Origin: Trileptium ribeirensis
Lineage: Eukaryota; Nematoda; Enoplea; Enoplida; Thoracostomopsidae
Assembly (NCBI GenBank): GCA_030248225.1
Contig: JASANE010020035.1
Coordinates: 1 to 64,000 of the forward strand
Direction: 5' to 3'
Length of the DNA: 64,000 bases
In this document: piece after piece, positions 34,022-46,429 of the stretch
Numbering within the stretch: the stretch's first letter is position 1
How the letters are laid out: every line of letters starts with the position of its first letter
The notes under the pieces: generated by a model
Seen by the model: the letters and a program-made list of their open reading frames with translations, nothing else
Databases searched by the model: none
What the model was told of the DNA's origin: nothing
Program-made: the position numbers and the translations under genes

Positions 34022-34714
34022 ACTATCGCAAAAACTGTATCATTAGCTGTAAACAATGGTAATTTAGAAGTGATAGTTGATCCGTACATTGAAGGTGTGG
34101 ATGTTATTAAAGACGTTTTAAGGAAAACCTATAATAAAAATACTTTATTTTTCACTAAATCATATACAAATACTGCACTTAGCAACTTTGCTCTATGTAA
34201 AACCGATTTGCACGGCAAGCAGTATACATCGGTGGAACAGTTTTTGGTAGCAACAAAAGCGCTCGAATGCGACAATATGAAGGCATACAACGAAGTTATG
34301 AGAACAACAACAGGTAGTGATGCCAAAAGAATCGGGTCTACAATCAAATGGACAACTGGACATATGCATGGCGGAAACGGGCCTTGGACCTACTATGGAA
34401 AGGTAATTGAGCCAAATACATACCAAAATCCAAGTCATACTAAACAACTGTTGACAACGAAGGTAACTTTATTGGTGGAATCATCAAGCAAAAACGATCG
34501 TTTCTATGGCAACGGAGTTGAAAACGACGGAACACGAGAAAAGTTGCGTGCGAATCATTTTTGTCAAATGCTAACGGTTATAAGAGATCTAATGGTTAGG
34601 AAGTTGCGCCATGCAGCTCTGTACTGCTATTACATATGTACAGTGTCAAACTTTGATCAAAATGTTTTCAGTTTTTTAAGTCGTGCTTATTCTTTTAGCC
34701 AGAGCTTTCGCTAG
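34022..34714 (+). CDS. NADAR-domain protein next to a retroelement ORF1-like gene
   Basis: The frame is open from 34022 but has no clear ATG, so it may be the C-terminal part of the upstream polyprotein. It shows NTALSNFALCKTDLHGKQY, SVEQFLVATKALE (NADAR catalytic Glu block), DAKRIGSTIKW, a long loop, LTTKVTLLVESSSKNDRFYG followed by NGVENDG (NADAR 'DxxWGxG..xG' end with Tyr in place of Trp), and LTVIRDLM, the closing helix. It is much diverged from the Polinton NADARs, so the two were acquired separately or long ago. Relatives include bacterial YbiA and the NADAR partners of DNA guanine ADP-ribosyltransferases. Function here is inferred only. Confidence 0.7.
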   Translation, partial: TIAKTVSLAVNNGNLEVIVDPYIEGVDVIKDVLRKTYNKNTLFFTKSYTNTALSNFALCKTDLHGKQYTSVEQFLVATKALECDNMKAYNEVMRTTTGSDAKRIGSTIKWTTGHMHGGNGPWTYYGKVIEPNTYQNPSHTKQLLTTKVTLLVESSSKNDRFYGNGVENDGTREKLRANHFCQMLTVIRDLMVRKLRHAALYCYYICTVSNFDQNVFSFLSRAYSFSQSFR

Positions 34715-35047
34715 GGCATCTGTTGCTTGAATGATGTCAGTTTATTTGCTGCTAACAGTACTTTTGCATTTCAGGTTTCTAATTTGGTAAGGAAGAAGTT
34801 TTTAACATCTATATTAATTAAAAGTATGTTTAAATGGTAACGCGTTCTAAGGTAGCTGTATTCTGAGTGATAATTTTCGGGGGATTTCTTTCAAAATTGG
34901 ATGCCCGTGTGGCGCATATTCAGCGAAATATTTCTGCGTCTAGATAACAACTGCTGAGCATGGGAAAATAGAACGTAAAGAATGTCAATGTAATTTCATT
35001 TTTTGTAATTGTAAATTGTTCTATTTGTGTTGGTATATATGCATTGT
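34715..35047. other. Non-coding, no feature recognised
   Basis: AT-rich sequence between the NADAR frame and the next long-TIR element. It may be the 3' end of the retroelement, though no poly(A) tail is visible. Confidence 0.35.
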
Positions 35048-37612
35048 AATGCATCATTCACAGACAAATGCGTGCACGAATTGCACACCGCAAGCTATTG
35101 CAGCAACTATGTTTTATGAGAATAATTTTGTCGTGACATTACGTTGTTATAAATATAGTGACATCAATAGCGAAAGCTAATAATATTGCTTCTACAATAT
35201 CATATGATGATATTGCACTCACAATAGCACAAGCTAAACATTGCTATCACAATAAAACTGTTTTGTATTGCACTGTCAATAGCCTAAGCTAGAAATATCG
35301 CTGCTGCAACAATATTGCCTTATATTGCATTACAGCAGAAACGACGAGGTATTGCTGCGTCAAAGGACAACTAGTCTTTATTGCCACCCGAACACACGAC
35401 TTCGAATATCGAACCTTGAGAAGGCATAATTTAAAGTCTTTATCTGCGTATTTAAATTATCACCTTTTCGAAAACAAATCGCGTACATTTGGTATATGAG
35501 TTAGCAAGCCTTTAATCTACGGTCAGCCACACAACTGAGTAAATTTTCTGCAATACCATCTGAGTAAATTATAGATAAACATTGCAGCATTTATCATTGG
35601 ACAAAAAACATGGTATGAAGAATAAAATACTATGATCTATAAAAGTCCGTACTAATTAAATGATATATAAATCCTTAACATATGGCGTTTAGCAGGTTGG
35701 CCAAACTAACTGTAAGTGTACTAAATGAACAGTCAGTTCCGTATTGAATGTAAATTTGATAAATTTAAGCCATACATATTTTTAAACAAGATTCCAACAC
35801 ACGCAAAAATTGTCTGATCTAAGCTGAAAAGAATGAGATAGCCTAACGACTGTGATAAAAAATTATTGCACACTGCCGCATTGTCTTGAGTTAAGATTTC
35901 ATGCAAGTACAGTCAATATATTAATTAGTCATATATCAGCAATAGCAGTTTCACCACGTAACACTGATTTTTTGGCCGGAAAAAATATATTTTTGTCCTC
36001 GTACAGCCGAAAAAACATAGCTGGAATGAAGTCAACAGTATCGCTGCATATAATTTTATAGTCAAAAATGCACATCAATGCGAACATTATTGAGTTAACA
36101 TGCTGGCCCACTTCATTTGTTCGGCTCGACAAGTGTATTTGCTAGACATTTTGCTTTAGCGCTTGGTCGGTTTATAACATTATATTAGTTGCTGCACAAA
36201 AAAATGCAGTTGAAATGCTTACGCACCGAAACTAAGAATTTCGATATGCATTAACTCATATGTTCATGAAAATGTTAATTAAACAAGATTTAGAAACGAA
36301 ACCGACAATTTTGTAATGCTGCGTTCTTTAAGGCCTTACTATGCTGTAGCGTTATTTGCAATTTGACGAAAATATATTAAGTCATTCTAAACGATTTTCA
36401 ACTCTGCTGCAAAACACACTCATCTATTATATTTAGAAACGTTAACACAAGATATTGTTTAACACCCAAGTTATTGTTGTTGTCCATCTCGCACTAATAT
36501 CAGCTGTCCAGGAAGCGAATTATTGCAACATACAATTTCGAAAATTTGCAATATTGACGACGATGAATTCATATATGAGTATATACGTCGTATATTTACA
36601 AAAATTTAGAAGACGACACGGTTTATATTGGCATGCTTAACTGCATATTATGTATGATTAGAAATATCTACGTTTATAAAATAAATTTGTTAATTTAATA
36701 TGACCACTTTTTCCTTCAAATGTGTTGTACGCCAGTTTTAAAGGATTAAACTAAAACATATATGGCGTTTGGTCCTGCATAAACATAAAATTCATATAAC
36801 ACTGTTTAATAGATACAACTCAGCGTTCGTTGATTCTCATCGAATGCATGACGCTTGGATAGCATTAAATCACTCTTTCAAAACTAACATTTTGTAACGA
36901 ATGCTTTACATATAAAACTGAAACTTCGTAAAAAAATTATGCATTTAATATATTACTGACAGCATTACAACGTTACGTACTTTCCCGTTGATCCTTTGTT
37001 CAAGGTATATATGGATTCAAGTCACTATCAGCATACTACATTGGATAAGTACTGTGAAAACATAGATAAAATATTGTTTTAGGAATTGTCCGGTTATAAA
37101 TGAAATGTTCAAAATTGATATATACTGCAGGGCATCAATATCAATTTGGAGGTGGGGCGCCAATATAAAACTAGACGGGCACAATATCAAACTGTATAGA
37201 GGTGGCAATATCAAACCAGAGGGAAAGCCAATACCAAAATGAAGGTGGTATCAATAACAATCTGGAAGATACCACCAATATCAAACTGGACGGGTCACCA
37301 TTATCAAACTCAGCAAGCATTATATTGTGGCTACAATACCAATTAGCTGCTTTTGCCGCGGCAATAACTCGACCGTTTTGCGGTTGTGCAACACAAGCCA
37401 ATATTATTGTAGCGGCAATGTTTTTGCTTCGCTGTCGAGGGGGCACTAAAAGTCAATGTTATTGTAGCAGCAATATTTTAGCTTGTGCTATTGATTGCGC
37501 TATGTTTGCAATAACATAATGCCGTGACAATATTGTTTTCTTTCAACATTGTTGCTGCAATAGCTTACGGTGTGCAATTCGTGCACGCACTTCTCTGTGA
37601 ATGATGCATAAG
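35048..37612. mobile_element. Long-TIR element with minisatellite core, copy B
   Basis: The left end GCATCATTCACAGACAAATG, then CGTGCACGAATTGCACACCG, matches the inverted right end (CGGTGTGCAATTCGTGCACG ... GAATGATGC). Inverted homology extends about 300 bases and includes TAGCACAAGCTAA words. The minisatellite unit found in copy A is present at about 37125-37310. A further 1.7 kb of unrelated AT-rich DNA (35400-37100) lies inside, probably another insertion. The right end abuts the Polinton copy 2 terminus with no spacer. Confidence 0.75.
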
Positions 37613-37613
37613 C

Positions 37614-37668
37614 AGTAGATAGAAAATACGGGTTTTGTCCCCCCACATATGTGGGGGTGAGTGGGGTG
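37614..37668 (+). repeat. Polinton copy 2 left terminal repeat
   Basis: AGTAGATAGAAAATACGGG, TTTTGTCCCCCCACATATG, then TGGGGGTGAGTGGGGTGGAC. It contains a short palindrome (CCCCCACATATGTGGGGG) that is also present at 16015-16070, so the terminus itself can form a hairpin. Confidence 0.8.
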
Positions 37669-40005
37669 GACATATGGCCAACTATGCACCCCCACATATC
37701 ATGTGGTGCCGCGTTTGATCATTATGATTTATTAATAGGTTTCTTTAATATATCTTTGTTTTAATAGCTAACTTAAACCATCTACAGATCATTAATGATT
37801 CAAAACCAAACTCCATTTAGATGTTGTTCGTCACTAATCCCATATAAAGTCAGAGGAGCCGACACACAATCGTGACACAGACAGATTAGTCATACATATA
37901 TATTTATCTATAAAGGTTCTTCAACCACATCAAGTCATACTATGAAAAGACATTGAAACTATGGTGTCACATTAATAAAAACTATAAAGCGGTTTATGTG
38001 TGGTAAAATATGAATGGAACAACTATACCAACGTTTCTGTGGTTAAAGATGATTCCATCAATATGTTGGTATGTACGGGTTCCAAAAGCTAATTTTCAAT
38101 AATAACATCAAAACAATGAAAAGCATTATGGAGAGGTCTATTTTTTAATCATTACTATGCATACAGACCCATATGCGGTTGATCAGAGCATAGTGTGGTG
38201 TGTTGGTTGTTGGGTAATACCACAGATGAGTAATAATTATATAACAGTTTTAACACGACACACACCATATATACAAACAATACAATACACACATTGTTCA
38301 ATAACTTACATTTTTTCACTTCGGACGACTGTATATAGGAATTTGACACATTATTGTATGGCGTTTATATATTTTATTTAACATTATTATACACATTTAT
38401 CTACATTTTTCTCAATTATTTACAGTTTCAATTATTTACATTATTTACCTTAACACGGTACAGGAAATTTTAATGTTTCGAACTCAACTCGAGTCTTTTC
38501 CCACGTTGATCATTTCTTCCACTCGACATCTGCGGTGCTATAAGTAATATATAAATTTAATATAATTTTGATTTCAATATGTAATTAAGTTTCATAGTAC
38601 AATATTTTTTAGTTATATCTTACATAGTTATGACATAAAATCATAACATCTTAGACTGGGAGATATTAGAGTATATTTGTACAACTCTGTAATGATTTCA
38701 ATAACCACAACTCGATATAAAAAAATATTTCAGTACAGTTATGAATATGAACCACTTATCTAACCATTAATACAGTATTGATACCGACCTGTCTAATTTC
38801 TTTATAAAATTCTTGCTTGAGTTTTTCTGACGATACAACAAAATCTGTTTCTACTATCTGTGTGTTTACTATTATAACAACATTTTGCTCTAGGGTATTA
38901 CGGAATCCACGAACCCCGACCGGCGTGTTGAATTTTCTGAAAAAACCCTACGTGTATTACGTCCAAAACTTGAAGTTACCATTATACCATTTTCCATCAT
39001 TGCAATGACAGTGAACAACGGATTAAGGAACCCACTCTGCTTGGTATTGGTGGGTCTGGAATGACCCAAAAGGTAACTATCAGACAATCCCATTATTGCA
39101 CCTAAGCGATAGCGGAAAAACCAAAAAGAAACCGAACGTTCCATTTTGTGATTTAGTGATAACTCAAACTCAACTGATGTAAATTAATGGGAGTATAAAT
39201 TATGATGTGGCGTCGCTTTTTCTATTCCACTTAGACATAGACACATCACATGTTTAATTTACATAGAAAGTTTTAGTTTAAAAGAGACAGTCACCAAAAT
39301 TGATTTGTATAAATATTTCGGAAAGCTACCAAACTTCATAATTGTACGTTTCCGAACAAGTTCTTTCATATAATGCTTATATGTATGTAAATTACATAAT
39401 AAGTATATACTATATGTGAATATTTTTCTAAATGTATATCATAAAATTACAAAAAGTCCTATTTTAGGTGTTTAGATGTGCTCTTTCACGATGTAATATT
39501 TATATGTATATTATTACATAGCTAATAGACAATGATTACATAGCTAATTATTTATAAATTGTAATTTAATAACTATTCTACTAATAGTCATAAAGTAGTG
39601 AAAAATCATAATGATAAGTTTTCTGATACACTTATTTCATTATTGATACTTAAAATACGTTACATGGCTAATAAGCTATAGTTACATAGCTAATGATTTA
39701 TACTTCAATAACTTTTCAACAAATAGTCATAAAGTAGTAAAAATTTATACTTATAGGATTTCTGATATGCCTATTTCATTTCTACTATTTAAATAAAGTT
39801 ATGTTACATAGCTGATAATTTATACTTTAATAACTTTTCAACTATTAGTTTAATGGTTGTATAAGCTAGCACCGCTGGGTTTTCTACTAATATCTTTCCA
39901 TTTCTTTCGATTTCCATGATTTTTGAACCACTTGTTCGATTTCACCAAACATAATGTTCGCTTATTACTCTTTTTAAGAACTATTTTAGAAATCTCCTAA
40001 AATAA
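37669..40005. other. Non-coding terminal region of Polinton copy 2
   Basis: AT-rich, with no gene recognised. It includes TTTACATTATTTACC-type repeats near 38400-38450, subterminal repeats at 39500-39880, and CTCTTTTTAAG at 39968-39978 before the polymerase start. Confidence 0.5.
39500..39880. repeat. Subterminal repeats of Polinton copy 2
   Basis: Two to three units with TTACATAGCTAAT, TTTATACTTCAATAACTTTT, CAACTATTAG and a closing TTTCTGATA, the counterpart of 30290-30980 in the other copy. Confidence 0.7.
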
Positions 40006-43000
40006 ATGGCACTCAAGTGTGATAAATTCAGTAAAAGGTTTACTAGACGTGATCATTTAATACGTCATATTAGTACAATTCATAACTTACAATTGAATTG
40101 GTGCGAGCAATGTAGAAAAGTGTTTTCGCGTCAAGATGCTCTACAAGGCATCAAAAGAAACGCTGTAAAGTGCGACAGTCAAACTGTCTACAACCCCACC
40201 CAATACCAACAGTTCAACAACCAACTTCAACGACTGTGAAAACTCAACCATTAACTGTTCACCAATTTCCGACTATCATGAACCAAGAACCGACAAACTC
40301 CACAATCACAGAAACATCTGATGCAGTTCATCTCTTCCAGTTGCTTCAGATGGCACAAGAAATCATCGATACAGCCCAACAACAACAATCCTCCATTGTA
40401 GGTCAATCTGACAACATCACCCTACCACAATCGATCAAAGCGCTCAAAGGGTATCTGATCAGTTATTATCTAACACCCAACAACCCTATCAATGATCTAT
40501 CCAGCTTTCTGCAGCAATCACGTCAGATGCTGGAACAGCTCATCAACAACCATCTAAAGCGCGCCGTCAAACTATGGATATCCGTTAAATGTATGCTACG
40601 CAAGCTTGACGGTACACAAATGACTGCACACTTCAACACCAAATCCCAGATAATCCTACGTGGGAGTAATATTAACTTCGAACTTTCATATTTATTTAAC
40701 GAACTTAAAAATAAATTGGACGATTTTCAACGCATGGAATCTGGATGGATTTTTCAAGACGACCAACAAGCTGATGTACACAGCAAATATCAACCAATGC
40801 GTGCGTTCTCCTACGTTAAACTCCCAACATTGATCCGCAACAAGCATGCGGTCCTCATTGTCCAAAACAATGACAATAAATGTTTCTTATGGTCGATATT
40901 GGCGACATTGCATCCAATGAATCGTAATCAACATGCTGAGAGGGTATCGAACTATGAACAATATATTAATGAACGGTATTGAATACCCTGTTAAACTTAA
41001 AGATGTACCCCGGTTCGAACGACAAAACAATATTTCTATTAATGTATACGGAGTGGAAGGTGGTGTAATTGACCCGCTGTATATATCGAAATCCCTTCAT
41101 CCACGATACATCCATCTGCTCCTGTATAAAGAACATTACTGCCTGGTTCGCAATTTGGATTCGTTGCTACATAACCAACGTCGTGATAAAGTTAGGAAGT
41201 ATTTTTGCGATAAATGTCTCGTTCCGTGCTACACTAAACTAAACGCGACGATGTCGACATGATCAACCATCCCGAATCCAAACACCGCCATCCAATTCAA
41301 CGCTTCAATTCGCAAATATTCAACGAATGCAACGATCCCCTTATGTAATTTATGCTGATTTCGAGTGTATCCTCGAAAAAGTTCCGACGTGTGAACCGTC
41401 TACATTCACTTCCTACGTTAACCCCTTCCAGCGTCACACTCCCTGGGGTTATGGACTTATCGACTGCTTTGGCTGTTGCAATGATAAAGTCGAAATCGGT
41501 GAACCAACAATATATCGTGGAGACAATTGTGTTAAACATTTCCTTAATAATGTAATACAACTATGTGAACAATATCAAAAGATACCTCATAAACCCCTCA
41601 ACTTGTCTGATACTGAACAAGCTGAATTTGAGGCTGCAACAGAATGTTATTTATGTAATAAAACATTGGATTCTGACGATAAAGCGCGCGATCATTGTCA
41701 CCTTTGTGGTCGCTACAGAGGTGCAGCACACCTACAATGTAACATTGGATATCGACTTAGTCGGGATATAACTGTATTATTACATAATTTACGCAGATAT
41801 GATGGACATCTTATAATGCAAGAACTCGGTATATGTACGCAAAATGGTCTTGAAATTGAATGTATCGCGAAAGGGATGGAGGATTATATGACATTTTCCG
41901 TCAAGCGGAAATCAAATAAAGCTAGTAATCCATTCATAATGGATGAAGCTGGTGATGATGTGGATGATGACGACGAATGCTGGGATGAAAACGTTGATGG
42001 CATCGATTTCATACGGGAAACGATGATGTCGGTGAAGACGAAGTTGGGTGGAAGATTCGTTTTATAGACACCATCCAGTTTCTTCCATCATCTCTTCAAA
42101 CGTTAGTCGACAATCTGAAAAAGACCGGGGTCAATCAATGTCAAGCTATAAAGCACGCATTCGGAGATAAATTGAATTTAATGCTGCGTAAGGGTATATA
42201 CCCTTATGAATATATGGACTCTGCTGACCGCTTCAACGAAACAGCGTTATCCTCTTAACAAGACTTATTCTAGTTTCACCGAAAGTGGTATTGGTGACGA
42301 AGATTAACAACAAGCACAAGCTGTTTGGAGGCAAATGAACGTTAAGAATCTGGGTCAATACCACGATCTATACCTCAAAACCGACGTTTTATTACTTCGT
42401 AATGTCTTTGAAAACTTTCGTTTGTTTTGTTTAGATAAATTTCGGCTAGACCCTATTCACTACATCACACTCCCAGCTTCGCGTGGGATGACTGTCTTAT
42501 GAAGACAGGCGTGAAGCTGGATCTCATCTCCGACAACGACATGTACGCATTCTTCGAAGATGGAATTCGAGGCGTCGTATCTGTAATCTCCCACCGCTAC
42601 GCAAAAGCGAACAAGCCATACGTTGACGGTTACAACACTGCAGAACTCATCAACTATACAATGTACCTAGACGCAAACAATTTATACGAGTGATCGATGG
42701 TACAAAAACTCCCTTGTAATAATTTCAAGTGGCTTTATCGAGCTCAAATCAATTTAATCGATTGGTCCTCTATCAACCCAAATGGTGATGTTGGACATAT
42801 CCTGGAAGTGGACTTAAAGTATCCATATCATCTCCACGAACTTCATAATGATTACCCATTAGCACCTGAACGACTAAAGATTACCGATTCGATGTTATCC
42901 CTTTATTGTAGTGCGATTAAACAAGGTCGTTCTGCACCAGTTGAGAAATTGGCTCCAAATTTAAACGATAAACAGTGATATATAGTTCATATTCGCAACC

Positions 43001-43967
43001 TTCAGCAGTACCTTTCCCTCGGTTTAGAACTTAAAAAAGTCCACAGTCATCTCTCTCCATCAGTCTGAATGGATGGGACCTTATATAATGTTTAATACCG
43101 AGATGAGTAAGAACGCAAATAGTGACTTTGAGAAAGACTTGTACAAACTGCTTAATAACGCTGTACTCGGTAAGACCATGGGGAACGTGCGAGATTATGT
43201 AGATATTAAACTTATAACCAACGAACGCAAATTTGAAAAGTTGGTGGCGAACCCCCGTTACTCCATGTCCTCCATCTTCAACGAGAACCTGGTTGCGGTT
43301 AAAATGCACCGCAAAACAGTCAAGCTATGTAAACCCATTTATGTTGGGTTTACGGTTGTGGAACTATCAAAGTCGCTAAGGTACAACTTCTATTACAATT
43401 ATATGAAATCATTGTATGGTAATAAATCTAAACTGTTACTTACGGATACGGATTCATTATGTTATTCGGTTGAAACTAAAGACATTTACGACGATATGGT
43501 AATAAATTCATCTTTCTTCGATACCAGCGATTACCCCATAGATCACCCCCTATTTTCATCATAAATAAGAAAGTCCGAAAAGAGGGAGACCTCCTGGAAA
43601 CCCACGAACATTTCTTCGATACCGATCGAAAATGTACAGTTTAATTTGCGGGGGGTGGAAAAGAAAAGGGCGAAGGGGGTGGGGGTGGGTTATACGTCAC
43701 CTTGACTATTATCACCTCTTATTGTGTAGTAACATGAAAACAAAATAAATAAGAAAGTGATAAACATGTATTAAATACAGTGACACTTAATAAGACGAGC
43801 TTATCTGCATATGACGATAAACGATATATATTGAACGACGGAATTTCTTCGTATGCGTATGGACATTGCAAAAAGCACTTGTTAGTGATGAAGCCTTTAT
43901 TGAATTGTTACAGGATCTGTCTAATAGTAATGATGATTTGCTTATGAATATTGATATTGATGTTTAA
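40006..43967 (+). pseudogene. Protein-primed family-B DNA polymerase with N-terminal zinc fingers, Polinton copy 2
   Basis: Same architecture as copy 1. ATG at 40006 opens a frame with the fingers KRFTRRDHLIRH (its second Cys is changed: CDKFSK instead of CNNCNK) and WCEQCRKVFSRQDAL. The main frame continues from about 40200 with a Gln/Thr-rich linker. Visible motifs are YADFECIL (exo I), CHLCGRYRGAAH, LLHNLRRYDGHLI (exo II), YHDLYLKTDVLLL (exo III), YLDANNLYE (motif A, with the usual Gly changed), LLNNAVLGKTMGNVR (motif B, Glu to Gly) and LTDTDSLCYS (motif C). Frameshifts and stops fall near 40240, 40980, 41260, 42010-42500, 42693, 42978 and 43564, and a G-rich insertion lies near 43650-43690. 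Confidence 0.9.
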
Positions 43968-44007
43968 TAAGTCTTAAAACAAAATGTGTTTAGTGATAAG
44001 GTTAAGA

Positions 44008-45064
44008 ATGGATTCTAAACTTAAAGATATATACTACGAGCCTACAAGTATTGCAGGTTTTTCCGCTGCTCCTAAACTTTATAGAGAAGCTAAACAACGA
44101 GGTTATAAAGTAAAACTTAGGGAAGTACAAGATTGGTTACGTGGTCAGGAAACATATTTTACATAAACCTAGCAGATCAATATTTCAGCGTAGACGTACT
44201 GTTATTAAAGATTTAAATGATTTATTTCAGGCCGATTTAGCTGATATGAGTAACTTATTATCATATAATGATGGTATAAAATATTTACTTGTTGTTATTG
44301 ACTGCTTTTCCAAATATTCTTGGTTTATACCTGTTAAAAATAAGACAGTTTCTACTACTCTTAAATGCATTAAAATCAGTCTTTGAGCAAGTTAAACCTC
44401 AAAATTTTCAAACAGATAATGGTAAAGAGTTTGTAAATAACCTGTGATATCATTATTGCAAGGAAAATGGTATAAATGTTTATATATACTGCTAAGAATA
44501 AGGAAACAAAAGCAAGTATTGCCGAGCGTTTTATACGTACTTTGAAATCAAAAATTTATAAATATTTAACAGTAAATAAGTCTCATAGATATATTGATAT
44601 TCTTCCATCACTTGTAGAAAGTTATAACAATACAGAAACCAGTTATGGTTTACACCTTCAAAGGTTGATAATGAGGATGAAATTCGGGAAAAGTTTGTTC
44701 CAGCGCAAGATATTAATGTTCGATATAAGTTTCAACTAGGCGATATTGTACGTGTTTCCATTGAACGACTTCCGTTTGAACGTGGATTAAACCAGTTGTG
44801 GTCACGTGAAGTGTTTACAATAAGCAAACAACTACCATTCAATCCTCCAGTCTACGAACTTGAAGATGTAAATAAGAAAACTATATTGGGAAGATTTTAT
44901 AAGCAAGAACTGCAGAATGTTAAACTAGTGGGTGATTCGTATAAAATTGAGAAAATTATACGCAAACGCAAGACCAAAAAGGTATAGAATACCTTGTAAA
45001 GTGGCTTGGATACCCTAAATCAATGAATTCGTGGGTACATGATAAGGATTTACAACCGCTGTAG
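44008..45064 (+). pseudogene. Retroviral-type integrase with chromodomain, Polinton copy 2 (several frameshifts)
   Basis: Starts MDSKLKDIYYEPTSIAGFSA. The DDE core shows FQADLADMS, YLLVVIDCFSKYSW and FQTDNGKEF in changing frames, then ASIAERFIRTLKSKIY with the catalytic Glu. The C-terminal chromodomain YKIEKIIRKRKTKK is split by a one-base change near 44980, and continues LGYPKSMNSWVHDKDLQPL to TAG at 45062-45064. At least four breaks are present, more than in copy 1. Confidence 0.88.
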
Positions 45065-45530
45065 GGGTACAATATGTAGCCATATGGGTACAAACCGTAC
45101 CCGTAGAGATTGGTTTGGATACCCTGAATCAATGATTTCATGGGTGCAAGAAAAAGATCTACGACAGCTATAGAGATACAAAAAATACCCCCATAGACAC
45201 CCCGTAAAAAAAAACAACAAAAAACAAAAACAAATCCGTAGAGATTGGTTTGGATACACTAAATCAATTATTTCATGGGTACAAGAAAACATCTACGGCC
45301 ACTGTAGTGGTACAATCTAGAGATTGGTTTGGATACCCTACATCAATGATTTCATGGGTGCAAGAAAAAAGATCTGCGAAAGCTATAGGGGTACAAAATG
45401 TACCCATACGGGTACAAACCGTACCCGGAGATTGATTTGGATACCCTAAATCAATGATTTAATGGGTGCAAGAAAAAGATCTACGACCGATATAGGGGTA
45501 TAAAATGTACACATACAAGTACAAACCGTA
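45065..45530 (+). repeat. Tandem copies of the chromodomain 3' end
   Basis: After the integrase stop codon, the final about 65 bases of the chromodomain coding sequence recur four times (roughly 45105-45172, 45238-45300, 45318-45390, 45428-45490). Units keep GATTGGTTTGGATACCCT, AATCAATGATTTCATGGGT and GCAAGAAAAAGATCTACGA, encoding WFGYPxSMISWVQEKDLR. Spacers carry GGGTACAAACCGTACCCG words. Each unit preserves the aromatic Trp-Gly-Tyr-Pro core, but several units end in stop codons. Confidence 0.8.
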
Positions 45531-45545
45531 CCCGTGGACTTATCA

Positions 45546-45654
45546 TGTATGTAATAACTGTAGTCGTGCCTATACTTCTCGTCAGCATTGACATAGACAT
45601 AAGAAATCTTGTAAACCTCTTCATCAAGTTAACATTGATAAAATACTTTTACCT
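45546..45654 (+). pseudogene. Zinc-finger segment preceding the ATPase, copy 2 (one nonsense codon)
   Basis: Reads CNNCSRAYTSRQH, then a TGA, then HRHKKSC, and continues in frame into the ATPase. The pattern C-x2-C ... H-x3-H-x3-C is one zinc finger. The TGA at 45590-45592 replaces a finger residue that is Leu in copy 1. This suggests the ancestral ATPase carried an N-terminal finger. Confidence 0.55.
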
Positions 45655-46260
45655 TTGGAATTACCGTTCACGTGTGTTGTAAGTGGTCAAACAGGTAGCG
45701 GAAAAACACAATGGATTTACAGATTGCTTAAACACATGTACTTCGATGTCAAAGTAGATAAAATTTTGTATTGTTACAGCATTTTTCAAGACATTTATAG
45801 TAAAATGTTGAATGAAATACCCAACTTTGAATTACATGAAGGTATACCAGCTGAGTTCCCTTCATCTGACGGACATGCAATTTGTATACTCGACGATTTA
45901 ATGAGCGATGCCTCAAATGATAAAATGCTTGCAGCAGCATTTTCTTGTATGCGTAATAATAAATTAAGCACAATTTTTGTTACACAGAATTTGTATCATG
46001 AAGGTAAATACATGCGAACAATAACTCGGAACGCACAGTATATGGTTCTGTTCCCCAACTTTAGAGATCAGTCCATGATACATACCCTGGGAAGGCAAAT
46101 GTGGCCTTCAAAACCAGACTTTCTCTCAAGCGCATTTGAGCAAGCAACAAGGGAACCGTATGGTTATTTATTTCTTGATCTGAAACCAGCTACCGACAGT
46201 ATACTAAGGGTAAGACAGTGTATTTTTCCTGATGATAGTCAGATGTTTGTGTATTCTTAA
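45655..46260 (+). CDS. A32-type genome-packaging ATPase core, Polinton copy 2
   Basis: Walker A GQTGSGKTQ (near residue 10), Walker B ICILDDLM (near residue 78), FVTQNLYHEGK, GRQMWPSKPDFLSS and the C-terminal LRVRQCIFPDDSQ are all intact. The protein would translocate DNA into the capsid. The first codon of the open region I list is TTG, not a true start; the real N-terminus lies upstream in the zinc-finger part, which carries a stop. The Polinton family usually has an ATPase of about 200-250 residues, consistent with this length. The stop codon lies within a CTTAAAAGG motif (46256-46264). Confidence 0.88.
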   Translation: MELPFTCVVSGQTGSGKTQWIYRLLKHMYFDVKVDKILYCYSIFQDIYSKMLNEIPNFELHEGIPAEFPSSDGHAICILDDLMSDASNDKMLAAAFSCMRNNKLSTIFVTQNLYHEGKYMRTITRNAQYMVLFPNFRDQSMIHTLGRQMWPSKPDFLSSAFEQATREPYGYLFLDLKPATDSILRVRQCIFPDDSQMFVYS

Positions 46261-46429
46261 AAGGTTAAATTTTTAGATGTAATAAATATGTCTCAAAAGT
46301 TTTGAGTCAAAACGTTGAACGTAATCTAGCGGCACTGCGGTTTCTAGCGAGATCATCAGCTAAAGTTACGTATATCTAGTGTAATTAAAGTTGCACCTCA
46401 GTCTTTACACATTTGCAGAAATTGCATAT

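Noticed and set aside
37614..38400. Possible right terminal repeat for copy 2 after the major capsid gene
   Set aside because: I looked for the inverted terminal block between 50131 and 50640 and did not find it.
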